7,052 nucleotides of DNA, from contig CAMZBG010000043.1 in NCBI GenBank assembly GCA_947304495.1, positions 1 through 7,052 of the forward strand. Reading direction: 5' to 3'. Positions 1-5,867 of the stretch are shown here, piece by piece. The first letter of the stretch is position 1. Every line of letters starts with the position of its first letter. The notes beneath the pieces are model-generated. The model saw nothing but the letters and a program-made list of their open reading frames with translations, was not told the DNA's origin and did not search any database. The DNA is from an uncultured Clostridia bacterium. GTDB taxonomy: Bacteria; Bacillota_I; Bacilli_A; RF39; UBA660. The position numbers and the translations under genes are program-made.

Positions 1-62
1 TCAGTTGTTTCTGCTTGTGGATCAGTAGTTAACCTTCCTACCAATATCACTTGATTTAACAT
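1..62 (-). CDS. ssb: Single-stranded DNA-binding protein SSB, N-terminal fragment
   Basis: Only the first 20 codons plus two bases are inside the window; the gene continues past the left edge. The translation begins MLNQVILVGRLTTDPQAETT, which matches the start of bacterial SSB: the N/R-x-V-x-L-V-G-R-L-x-x-D-P-x strand that opens the OB fold. SSB coats single-stranded DNA during replication, repair and recombination. The start ATG at 62-60 has a strong ribosome binding site, AAAGGAGGG, 5 nt upstream. An ATG at 67 is out of frame and meets TAA after three codons. In many Firmicutes ssb lies between rpsF and rpsR, but here the gene upstream is not rpsF and ssb has its own promoter, so this may be an additional or relocated copy. 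The family call rests on the N-terminal motif alone because the rest is not visible. Confidence 0.82.
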   Translation of the reverse strand, partial: MLNQVILVGRLTTDPQAETT

Positions 63-67
63 TCCAT

Positions 68-113
68 CCCTCCTTTCGCCAACCATCCTAGCAAAATCTA
101 AAAGCTATTACAA
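68..113 (-). promoter_or_regulatory. Promoter and ribosome binding site of ssb
   Basis: On the minus strand a TTGTAA -35 (113-108) is separated by 17 nt from a TAGGAT -10 (90-85). The TG of an extended -10 lies one base before it (93-92). Transcription would start near 78, giving a leader of about 15 nt. That leader is almost entirely the Shine-Dalgarno AAAGGAGGG (76-68) plus a 5-nt spacer. The spacing is ideal for a housekeeping sigma factor. This is the best -35/-10 pair in the window. Confidence 0.6.
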
Positions 114-189
114 ACAGGAAAAAAAACAGATTAATATTTATTTTCTTATCAAAAAAACAATATATATAATACCCACTTCTTTTTTAAGC

Positions 190-235
190 CATTTAAAAAG
201 CCCAAAAAACTATTTTGAGCTCTTTTTATACTTTT
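190..235 (-). terminator. Weak terminator-like hairpin after the transglutaminase-like gene
   Basis: About 28 nt after the stop codon of the gene at 255, the minus strand has AAAAAGAGCTC (227-217) and GGGCTTTTT (203-195). These can pair as AAAAAG/CTTTTT plus CTC/GGG with a two-base bulge, and an AAAA/TTTT pair can extend into the loop. The T run is part of the right arm rather than a separate tail, and the GC core is only a few pairs, so termination would be inefficient. The rest of the spacer 63-254 holds the ssb promoter and homopolymer-rich AT sequence; I see no gene in it. Confidence 0.35.
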
Positions 236-254
236 TTAGACTTTTATAATTTTT

Positions 255-1463
255 TTATTTAAAACAATATGGTTGTCCAGCCCCAAAAGCCACATCATCT
301 TCTTCATCTCCAAAGCCGAAATTATCAAAAGGTAAAGTAAAACCATTGATTGGAAAATACTCTTTATACATTTTGGATGATAATTCTGTCGGAGATATCT
401 CGATTAAAGTTCGCAAAGTCTTATCATACTTATAATACTTTGTTCCCTCTTCTTGATATATATTTCCACCATTTTTACTATTTATCACAACTACAACCTC
501 CCAATCGAAATCATCATGCATATCAAAATATGGTCCCATATATAAAGATTTATTTTTTATACGCCTTTTAATAAAATAAACGCTAAACCTTTCCTTGCGT
601 AATCTCCGTTCCTCTTCCTTAAACATGTTTTTCCCAGACGTCAAAACCGAAGAAAGAAATTCAACGTTACTAAACGGCGATTTAGCCAAAGCATTACCAA
701 AAATAATAAACCTATCATCGAAAGTTCTATTAGCATAATGTTTAATAAACGCATCCCTAGTCTGCGCATCCCTTATATATTTAGCATTAATTTCTTTCGG
801 AACCATTTTTTTCTTCCTTAAACTATCAAAGAATTCTTTATATACCCTCCTGACTCTATTATTAAAATCTTTTACTGTTTCATCATCATTATTAATACAA
901 TTTAAACCTACTAATTTCGTAAAGGTTTTCACATTATATAAATCATTTAATCCTCCTAGTGTTGATATAGAAGTATCGGCTTCAACAACATATTCTCCTG
1001 ATTTAAAGACTAAAAGGCGATGCGAACAACCATACCCGCGGTCCATCCACTCAAATGGTTTTAAAACATCTCCTATTGGTGCGATTATACAAGAATCTAT
1101 GCCCAAAAATTCTTTATATAGAATCTGCAACAACAAACTAGTTCTATAACACTCAGTATCCTTAAAATCCCTATTTAACATAGAAATATCTGCTTGAGGA
1201 TCTGGAAAAACACTATTATAAAGAATTATATCATCATAAAGAATAAATCTTATTGAAAAGTGCAACTCATAACAAGTCTTAATATAAATATATATTGCTT
1301 TATCAATATTATCATAATTAATAGGAATTTCATTCAATATACAGTTTAAAACATCTTTGTCCACCACTAAAGAACCAAATTGAGAATTCTCTTTTAATGG
1401 ACGAATAAGATTAATTGCAGATGCATATTTATTTAAAGCTTTCCACCCAAGCAAGTTCTCCAT
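255..1463 (-). CDS. Transglutaminase-like (Cys/His/Asp) hypothetical protein
   Basis: Predicted product is 402 residues with no signal peptide or membrane segment, so probably cytoplasmic. I do not recognise a named family. Three motifs have the order and spacing of a transglutaminase-like/papain-like core: Cys105 in TECYRTSLLLQILYKEFLGI at the head of a helix, His148 in YGCSHRLLVF followed by a strand, and Asp163 in YVVEADTS (43 and 15 residues apart). The segment around 49-72 (IPINYDNIDKAIYIYIKTCY) resembles the helix that precedes such domains. The region after about 200 is basic and charged (a run rich in E, R and K near 281-290), and the C-terminus is acidic with GDEEDDV. Family members are peptidases, acyltransferases or binding folds; substrate unknown. 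The start is placed at 1463 because the GGGGGAAGTGAT ribosome binding site is 4 nt before it, whereas an in-frame ATG at 1496 lies upstream of the predicted transcription start. It follows sufB by 65 bp with no clear terminator. Arginine codon use differs from sufB. The reading frame is certain; the function is tentative. Confidence 0.72.
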   Translation of the reverse strand: MENLLGWKALNKYASAINLIRPLKENSQFGSLVVDKDVLNCILNEIPINYDNIDKAIYIYIKTCYELHFSIRFILYDDIILYNSVFPDPQADISMLNRDFKDTECYRTSLLLQILYKEFLGIDSCIIAPIGDVLKPFEWMDRGYGCSHRLLVFKSGEYVVEADTSISTLGGLNDLYNVKTFTKLVGLNCINNDDETVKDFNNRVRRVYKEFFDSLRKKKMVPKEINAKYIRDAQTRDAFIKHYANRTFDDRFIIFGNALAKSPFSNVEFLSSVLTSGKNMFKEEERRLRKERFSVYFIKRRIKNKSLYMGPYFDMHDDFDWEVVVVINSKNGGNIYQEEGTKYYKYDKTLRTLIEISPTELSSKMYKEYFPINGFTLPFDNFGFGDEEDDVAFGAGQPYCFK

Positions 1464-1467
1464 AATT

Positions 1468-1525
1468 ATCACTTCCCCCAAAAAAATATTAGGCATATAA
1501 TATCATACACCTAATAACAACACAA
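1468..1525 (-). promoter_or_regulatory. Promoter and ribosome binding site of the transglutaminase-like gene
   Basis: On the minus strand TTGTGT (1525-1520), a 17-nt spacer and TATTAT (1502-1497) form a promoter, with an extended -10 TG at 1505-1504. The predicted start is near 1490, giving a 27-nt leader that ends in GGGGGAAGTGAT (1479-1468), 4 nt before the ATG at 1463. The upstream in-frame ATG at 1496 falls between the -10 and the predicted start point. It would be translated only from a transcript reading through from sufB. Confidence 0.55.
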
Positions 1526-1528
1526 ATA

Positions 1529-2821
1529 TTACTCTTTTAATAATCTATTCAGCTCTACTGCATATTCCATTGGTAATTCTTTTTTAAAATCACTAATAAA
1601 TCCCATAATTAATAATTCTTTAGCAGCATTTTCACTTAACCCCTTACTAGTTAAATAAAACATCTTTTCTTGAGAAACTTTAGATATTGTCGCCTCATGT
1701 TCCAAAATTGAAGAAGAATTACCAACTATATTTTTAGGAAAAGTATCACTTTTACTAATACCATCTAAAATTATTGTATCACACTTAACACTAGCTTTTG
1801 AATTTAACGCTTTCTTAGTTATTTTAGTAGTTCCCCTATAATTACTAATTCCTCCACCTTCCGCAATTGATTTACTTACTATATTACTTCTCGTATTTGG
1901 TGCTAAATGAATCATCTTAGCTCCAGCATCTAAATATTGTCCCTCTTTAGCATAAGCTATAGATATTGAATTACCTGTTGCTCCATCTCCAGCTAATATA
2001 CAAGAAGGATATTTCATAGTAACTTTACTTCCTATATTCCCATCTACCCATTCCATAATTCCATTATCATAAACAATAGCTCTTTTAGTTACTAAATTAT
2101 ACACATCAGTGGACCAATTTTGAATAGTAGAATAACGACAATGAGCCCCATCTTTAACAAATATTTCTACTACACCAGCGTGAAGAGAAGCAATACTATA
2201 CTGAGTAGCAGTACACCCTTCTATATAAGACAAATCAGCTCCTTCATCAACAATAATAATTGTTCTTTCAAATTGCCCTAAAGACTCCGTCTCAATCCTA
2301 AAATAACTTTGTAAAGGCTTATCTACTTTTACACCTTTAGGAACATATATAAAAGATCCACCACTCCATACTGCTCCATTTAATGCAGTATACTTATTTT
2401 CATCATACTTAACTAAACTATTAAAATATTCTTTAAACAAATCCGGATATCTCTTCAAAGCTTCATCAGTAGAAGTAAAAATTACTCCTTCTTCAACCTT
2501 TTGATTATGATATACTACTTCGGATTCAAATTGATTAGTAACTCCTCCAAGATATTTTTCTTCAGCTTCAATAACTCCGAGTTTATCAAAACTATTTCTA
2601 ATACTACAATTAACTCTTTTCCAATCATTTGTTATTTTATCGACATCCGACTTATAATAATTAATTTTCGAAAAATCTATATCTATCTTAGGTCCAAAAT
2701 CAGGATTGTCTAATTCCAAAAACTTTTTATAAGAGTTTAATCTAAATTCTAACATCCACTCTGGCTCATTCTTTTTCTTAGATAATTCCCTGATAAATTT
2801 TTCATTTAATTCCTTTTTCAT
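1529..2821 (-). CDS. sufB: Fe-S cluster assembly scaffold protein SufB
   Basis: SufB is the scaffold subunit of the SUF SufBCD complex, where sulfur from SufS and iron are assembled into Fe-S clusters in the cytoplasm. The 430-residue product follows the family throughout: EPEWMLEFRL near the N-terminus, EAEEKYLGGV and ESEVVYHN, NGAVWSGGSFIYVPKGVKVD, QFERTIIIVDEGADLSYIEG, MIHLAPNTRSNIVSKSI, and the C-terminal ILEHEATISKVS then LPMEYAVELNRL. The cluster-assembly Cys (KCDTIILDG, equivalent to E. coli Cys405) and Glu (the second Glu of EHEA, equivalent to Glu434) are both kept. It is about 35 residues shorter than Bacillus SufB (465 residues), mainly at the N-terminus; an in-frame stop at 2848-2846 excludes a longer start. 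The ATG at 2821 is preferred, with a GTG at 2830 as an in-frame alternative. No sufC, sufD, sufS or sufU is adjacent in the window. No terminator follows. Confidence 0.95.
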   Translation of the reverse strand: MKKELNEKFIRELSKKKNEPEWMLEFRLNSYKKFLELDNPDFGPKIDIDFSKINYYKSDVDKITNDWKRVNCSIRNSFDKLGVIEAEEKYLGGVTNQFESEVVYHNQKVEEGVIFTSTDEALKRYPDLFKEYFNSLVKYDENKYTALNGAVWSGGSFIYVPKGVKVDKPLQSYFRIETESLGQFERTIIIVDEGADLSYIEGCTATQYSIASLHAGVVEIFVKDGAHCRYSTIQNWSTDVYNLVTKRAIVYDNGIMEWVDGNIGSKVTMKYPSCILAGDGATGNSISIAYAKEGQYLDAGAKMIHLAPNTRSNIVSKSIAEGGGISNYRGTTKITKKALNSKASVKCDTIILDGISKSDTFPKNIVGNSSSILEHEATISKVSQEKMFYLTSKGLSENAAKELLIMGFISDFKKELPMEYAVELNRLLKE

Positions 2822-2867
2822 GACAATCACAATGGTATTATAACATCATAATTTATATTTTAAAACA
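2822..2867 (-). promoter_or_regulatory. Promoter of sufB with a very short leader
   Basis: The minus strand carries a perfect TATAAT (2842-2837) with the extended -10 TG at 2845-2844. The -35 is poor (GTTTTA at about 2866-2861, 18-nt spacer), as is common with extended -10 promoters. The expected start is near 2830, which leaves about 9 nt (GTGATTGTC) before the ATG at 2821. The GTGAT in that leader is the only Shine-Dalgarno match, 4 nt from the ATG. Confidence 0.6.
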
Positions 2868-2905
2868 GATTATTTTATGCTATCATATATTTTATAAGAA
2901 GGTAG
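2858..2905 (+). promoter_or_regulatory. Divergent promoter and ribosome binding site of the small membrane-protein gene
   Basis: On the plus strand TATCAT (2881-2886) is preceded by an extended -10 TG at 2878-2879; the -35 position (2858-2863) is only T-rich. Transcription would start near 2893 and give an 18-nt leader. The Shine-Dalgarno-like AAGGTAGAT lies at 2899-2907, ending 3 nt before the ATG at 2911. The -35 region overlaps that of the divergent sufB promoter, so one bound factor could affect both. Confidence 0.5.
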
Positions 2906-2910
2906 ATAGT

Positions 2911-3288
2911 ATGAACAACAATTACCAAGAATTTGACTGGGATGGATACTTTAAAAGACTTGAAGATGCCATCAATAATGATACCCTCGAAATAGACGCA
3001 GCTATAAGTGAGCTAGACAAATATTTAACTAATTTAGAACTCAATGGAAATCTAACCGCAACTGATAATTGGATTATTGCTGAAGGAAGAAGAATATGCG
3101 AAGAATACAACAATAAAACAAAAGGCAGAGGAGAAGCTAGAACATTTTTGCCCGCTGGAGTTTCTAAATCGAAAGTAGAAGAATATCAAAATTCAAGTGG
3201 TTATCTAAATTTAGTTTCAATATTTGTTACAATAGCAGCAATATTGATAGGATTAAGCATATTTGTTCTTTACTTAATAAATGGATAA
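2911..3288 (+). CDS. Small tail-anchored membrane protein of unknown function
   Basis: A 125-residue product and the only gene on the plus strand. Residues 1-95 are hydrophilic and mostly acidic; the first 70 look helical (EFDWDGYFKRLEDAINN, then IDAAISELDKYLTNLELNG and WIIAEGRRICEEYNNKTKG). A glycine- and arginine-containing linker follows (KGRGEARTFLPAGV, 71-84). Residues 99-123 form one hydrophobic segment (LVSIFVTIAAILIGLSIFVL) with only two residues after it. There is no N-terminal signal, so the likely topology is a cytoplasmic domain held to the membrane by a C-terminal anchor. I recognise no family. It is transcribed away from sufB and ends at a hairpin terminator shared with the convergent gene. 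Its reality is supported by the ribosome binding site, the promoter, the terminator 3 nt after the stop and the ordered protein composition. Confidence 0.8.
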   Translation: MNNNYQEFDWDGYFKRLEDAINNDTLEIDAAISELDKYLTNLELNGNLTATDNWIIAEGRRICEEYNNKTKGRGEARTFLPAGVSKSKVEEYQNSSGYLNLVSIFVTIAAILIGLSIFVLYLING

Positions 3289-3320
3289 AAAAGGTATCAC
3301 TCTTGTGATACCTTATTTAA
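3285..3320. terminator. Shared bidirectional hairpin terminator between convergent genes
   Basis: AAGGTATCAC (3291-3300) and GTGATACCTT (3305-3314) form a perfect 10-bp stem with the 4-nt loop TCTT. In the minus direction the stem is followed by TTTTTT, a strong intrinsic terminator for the phospholipase-like gene. In the plus direction it is followed by the weaker TTATTT and ends the small membrane-protein gene, whose stop is at 3286-3288. The right arm and loop encode the last residues (VSQE) and the TGA stop (3299-3297) of the minus-strand gene, so the terminator overlaps the coding sequence. Confidence 0.88.
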
Positions 3321-3935
3321 TCCTAACATTTGAATATCTTTAATAATATACTTAACAGTTTCATCAATAAATTTAACTATATCATAGGTATCAAAAATAA
3401 AGGTTTTTTCTTCTTTACTTTCTTCAATTATAATCCCCATCTTTTCAACTATAATAGGTAATTTGTCCATCGGTATTTCTATTATTTTACTAGTAGGATA
3501 TTTAAACTCTTCATAAAACAACTCCAAGGATAATCCATATTTATCAATTAAGTCTATATTTATATTAGTATAGTCATCATATATCAGCCTTACTAAAGCC
3601 GATTCTGTAATATCTTTTCTACCACTTTCTATAGCATATCTTTCTATATAATTATATATATAATCTCTAAACCAATACTTATCTGTTAGTAAATGAATAA
3701 AATATCCCATTTCAAACGGCTTTACTAATTCATCTTTATATTTATTAAGAAATCTATCTATATTAGGAATATTATCTTCATTAGAATGATCTAAAAAATG
3801 ACTTATCTCCTTAGTTTGCCCTATCTGCTTAGATAAGTCAGGAGCAATTGTTCCTAAAAACAACAATTTTTCATCCATACCTAATACTTTATTAACTTCT
3901 TTTGCAACACACAAATGAATAATTGCTGACGCCAT
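3297..3935 (-). CDS. Zinc-dependent phospholipase C-like domain protein
   Basis: The 212-residue product matches the zinc-dependent phospholipase C fold (Zn_dep_PLPC type), which is common as an uncharacterised cytoplasmic protein in Firmicutes. Metal-ligand motifs appear in family order: His7 (ASAIIHLCVAKEV), Asp33 (FLGTIAPDLS), His46 (EISHFLDH), then His81 and Asp85 in MGYFIHLLTDKYWF. These residues in true phospholipases C bind catalytic zinc ions; the substrate of this subgroup is not known, and there is no signal peptide to suggest a secreted toxin. The second half (about 100-212) is helical and acidic without a motif I know. The start ATG at 3935 has the Shine-Dalgarno TAGGTGAT 6 nt upstream. 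The gap to the upstream gene is 51 bp with no terminator, so some readthrough is possible besides its own promoter. The TGA stop sits in the shared terminator. Confidence 0.83.
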   Translation of the reverse strand: MASAIIHLCVAKEVNKVLGMDEKLLFLGTIAPDLSKQIGQTKEISHFLDHSNEDNIPNIDRFLNKYKDELVKPFEMGYFIHLLTDKYWFRDYIYNYIERYAIESGRKDITESALVRLIYDDYTNINIDLIDKYGLSLELFYEEFKYPTSKIIEIPMDKLPIIVEKMGIIIEESKEEKTFIFDTYDIVKFIDETVKYIIKDIQMLGLNKVSQE

Positions 3936-3941
3936 ATAATA

Positions 3942-3985
3942 ATCACCTACTATACGATTATATCATTTTATTCTAATAAATTCTA
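3942..3985 (-). promoter_or_regulatory. Promoter and ribosome binding site of the phospholipase-like gene
   Basis: On the minus strand the extended -10 TGATATAAT occupies 3965-3957; the -35 position (TAGAAT, 3985-3980, 17-nt spacer) is a weak match. Transcription should begin near 3950 with GTAGGTGATTATTAT, a 15-nt leader whose first half is the Shine-Dalgarno. The element lies in the 51-bp gap after the stop of the 616-residue gene. Confidence 0.6.
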
Positions 3986-3986
3986 T

Positions 3987-5837
3987 TTAAACAACATCAT
4001 TATCACTAATTGCTATATTAGATTTACTATTTTTCTTTTTTCCCCTACAAATGTTAGCTATATACATCATACTTTTACTAAACTCATCAACAAATAGTTG
4101 CAATTTATCTTCACTACTAAAATATACATCTAAAGAACTACTAATTTCCGTAATATATCTATTAATAATATCTTTGATACTACTAAAACTATTTCCATCG
4201 TATACGGCCTCAAGAGGATTACTACCTTCCACACTCTTTAAAGATATAAAACTATTTATTATTTTTAAATTATCTTCATTATGAATTTTATTAACTTCTA
4301 ATTTCCCCAAAACTCTATAATAAGCCACTTCCGCTACACTATCAAAAAAATCATTATATTCTAAATCCCCTATTTTATAAAAACTAACACCATAATATTT
4401 GTTCTCCAAACATGCGCTAGATACAATTGGTTTATCAAAAGTATTAACTATCGCCTCGTATTCTTTTCCCATTTCATCTAAAATCTCCATTTTTAAATAT
4501 AAAGATTCTTTATTCGCCAATAGAATTGTTCTCTCATGATTCGTCGTTTCCCATTTATTAATCATATTATAACTAACATTGTTTTCTATACATTTAATTA
4601 TATATTTAGCTAAGAATTCTAATGATTTTTCAGCACCATCAGTTCCAATATAAATAGCAATATTATCCTCATCACCATTAATCATAAACAAATTATTATC
4701 AGCACTACCTATATTAGCATTATAAATATCTGTAGAATTAACAAGAAATACTAAAAAATGATATAGAACATCACTCATTTCTAACTTTCTAATAACAATA
4801 TCTTCCTCTATACCTTTATTAACATACTCTATAAAAGAAACGATTGCATCTTCTTCTATATCATCTATTCTAGTCATATCATCTATACTAAGTGTATTAA
4901 TATACAACGGATTTATATCTTGTGTCCCATAATTATTTATTTTATCTAAATAAATAGTTATTATCTTTTTAATAAGTTTAGCTTGAATATTTGTATAATC
5001 CACTTCTTTACATTTATTCTTATTATAATAATTAGGAATCACCAAATATCTTATATTAAAATTACAATTATGATATTTTTGAAACAAATAGGCTATCAAC
5101 AACACCTTATTATCAAGAGGATTACTAGCATTCTTAATTAAAGAGTTATCTTTATGATTATCCTTGTAGCTTTTTTCTATTTCTTCTCGTAGATTAATAT
5201 CATATATTCTAGAAACCAAAGCCAAAACATTTAATATTTCGCTCTTATCATCATTGGTATATTCATCTTTATTTAAAATATAGTTACTAATAGCTTCATT
5301 TATACTATTTTTTCCATTTATAATATAATTAAACTTTTTACACATTTTTTTAGTATCTTTAGCTAAAGCACTTGCTCTTTCTTCGACATCAGCAAAGTAT
5401 TCTAATTTACACCTTACTCTAACTCTATCTATCTCTTCCTTTGATTTATCTTCTAAATAACACTTAACTAGCTCCTTAAACACATCCTCAGGATGCATCA
5501 ATTCAGTTACATAATCTTTTAGTTCATCCCTTAAATTAATGCCATATATTCTACAAAGACTACTGAGGATTTCCAAGTATACTTTTTTATCTTCTTCGTC
5601 CATATCATCCTTTATCTTTATATACCTATTAATCATTTCATAAGTATCTTTTTTCAAACCTCTACAATTAAACTCATTCAACTTTTCTTTAAGTTTACTA
5701 GTATACTCCTTTGCAGCTATATCTATTTTTTCATAATCGACATTATTTTTTTTTGCTTCCTTTATAATCTTTTTATAATAAGACTTATTAAAATGGTTTA
5801 AATAATATATACAAAATCTATTAAAATAATCTTTCAT
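3987..5837 (-). CDS. Hypothetical 616-residue helical protein with a duplicated N-terminal segment
   Basis: I do not recognise a family. The 616-residue product has no signal peptide or membrane segment and is rich in Lys, Asn, Ile, Asp and Glu, so probably a soluble cytoplasmic protein. Residues 66-107 and 180-221 align without gaps, with 18 of 42 identities, and share the signature RIY-(G/D)-INLR-(D/E)-E near the end; each looks like a helical hairpin ending in an acidic-basic helix. The segment from about 225 to 600 looks like a different domain with alternating strands and helices (for example LFMINGDEDNIAIYIGTDGA near 395), and the tail is polar (RGKKKNSKSNIAISDNDVV). The start is set at 5837 because GGTGAT lies 7 nt upstream and the predicted transcription start is near 5852; in-frame ATGs at 5846 and 5852 would add 3 or 5 residues. 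It lies between the proS terminator and the phospholipase-like gene. No catalytic motif is evident; a scaffold or ligand-binding role is only a guess. Confidence 0.78.
   Translation of the reverse strand: MKDYFNRFCIYYLNHFNKSYYKKIIKEAKKNNVDYEKIDIAAKEYTSKLKEKLNEFNCRGLKKDTYEMINRYIKIKDDMDEEDKKVYLEILSSLCRIYGINLRDELKDYVTELMHPEDVFKELVKCYLEDKSKEEIDRVRVRCKLEYFADVEERASALAKDTKKMCKKFNYIINGKNSINEAISNYILNKDEYTNDDKSEILNVLALVSRIYDINLREEIEKSYKDNHKDNSLIKNASNPLDNKVLLIAYLFQKYHNCNFNIRYLVIPNYYNKNKCKEVDYTNIQAKLIKKIITIYLDKINNYGTQDINPLYINTLSIDDMTRIDDIEEDAIVSFIEYVNKGIEEDIVIRKLEMSDVLYHFLVFLVNSTDIYNANIGSADNNLFMINGDEDNIAIYIGTDGAEKSLEFLAKYIIKCIENNVSYNMINKWETTNHERTILLANKESLYLKMEILDEMGKEYEAIVNTFDKPIVSSACLENKYYGVSFYKIGDLEYNDFFDSVAEVAYYRVLGKLEVNKIHNEDNLKIINSFISLKSVEGSNPLEAVYDGNSFSSIKDIINRYITEISSSLDVYFSSEDKLQLFVDEFSKSMMYIANICRGKKKNSKSNIAISDNDVV
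5175..5642 (-). repeat. Internal tandem duplication in the 616-residue protein
   Basis: Two protein repeats, encoded at 5642-5517 and 5300-5175, start 114 residues apart. Hand alignment gives 18 identities in 42 ungapped positions, densest over IYGINLRDE versus IYDINLREE. At DNA level, 5536-5553 and 5194-5211 agree at 16 of 18 bases on the plus strand. The similarity weakens upstream, where EFN and KFN can be aligned with a one-residue shift, suggesting the duplicated unit is nearer 60 residues. It looks like an old domain duplication rather than a recent DNA repeat. Confidence 0.7.
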
Positions 5838-5867
5838 GCCAACCATCACCATATTATAAGTATATCA
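5838..5867 (-). promoter_or_regulatory. Promoter and ribosome binding site of the 616-residue gene
   Basis: The extended -10 TGATATACT lies at 5867-5859 on the minus strand, beginning in the last T of the proS terminator. The expected start is near 5852, giving the 15-nt leader ATGGTGATGGTTGGC with the Shine-Dalgarno GGTGAT (5850-5845) 7 nt before the ATG at 5837. A TATAAT at 5858-5853 overlaps and is an alternative -10, but it lacks the TG and would push the start into the Shine-Dalgarno. No good -35 is visible. Confidence 0.5.

Noticed and set aside
161..171. AATATATATAAT as a plus-strand -10 promoter
   Set aside because: There is no plus-strand gene downstream and no -35 or TG element; such AT runs are expected by chance in this composition.
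350..571. Plus-strand open frame of 73 codons
   Set aside because: It lies wholly inside the transglutaminase-like gene on the other strand, has no ribosome binding site or promoter, and has a low-complexity composition.
1464..1496. Longer N-terminus for the transglutaminase-like protein from the ATG at 1496
   Set aside because: That ATG lies between the -10 element and the predicted transcription start and has no good Shine-Dalgarno; the ATG at 1463 has one at ideal spacing.
2501..2713. Plus-strand open frame of 70 codons
   Set aside because: It is antisense to sufB, whose frame is secure from family motifs; its Ile/Phe/Ser-rich product mirrors the AT-rich complement.
2922..3113. Minus-strand open frame of 63 codons opposite the small membrane-protein gene
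   Set aside because: The plus-strand frame has the promoter, ribosome binding site, terminator and a structured protein; the antisense frame has none of these.
4051..4284. Plus-strand frame encoding a hydrophobic 77-residue product that resembles a membrane protein
   Set aside because: It is antisense to the 616-residue gene; the hydrophobicity arises from complementing Lys/Asn/Asp-rich codons, and no start signals are present.
4690..4830. Possible third copy of the internal repeat in the 616-residue protein, around LVNSTDIYNANI
   Set aside because: Only a few residues resemble the RIY-x-INLR signature and the surrounding residues do not align, so I count two copies only.
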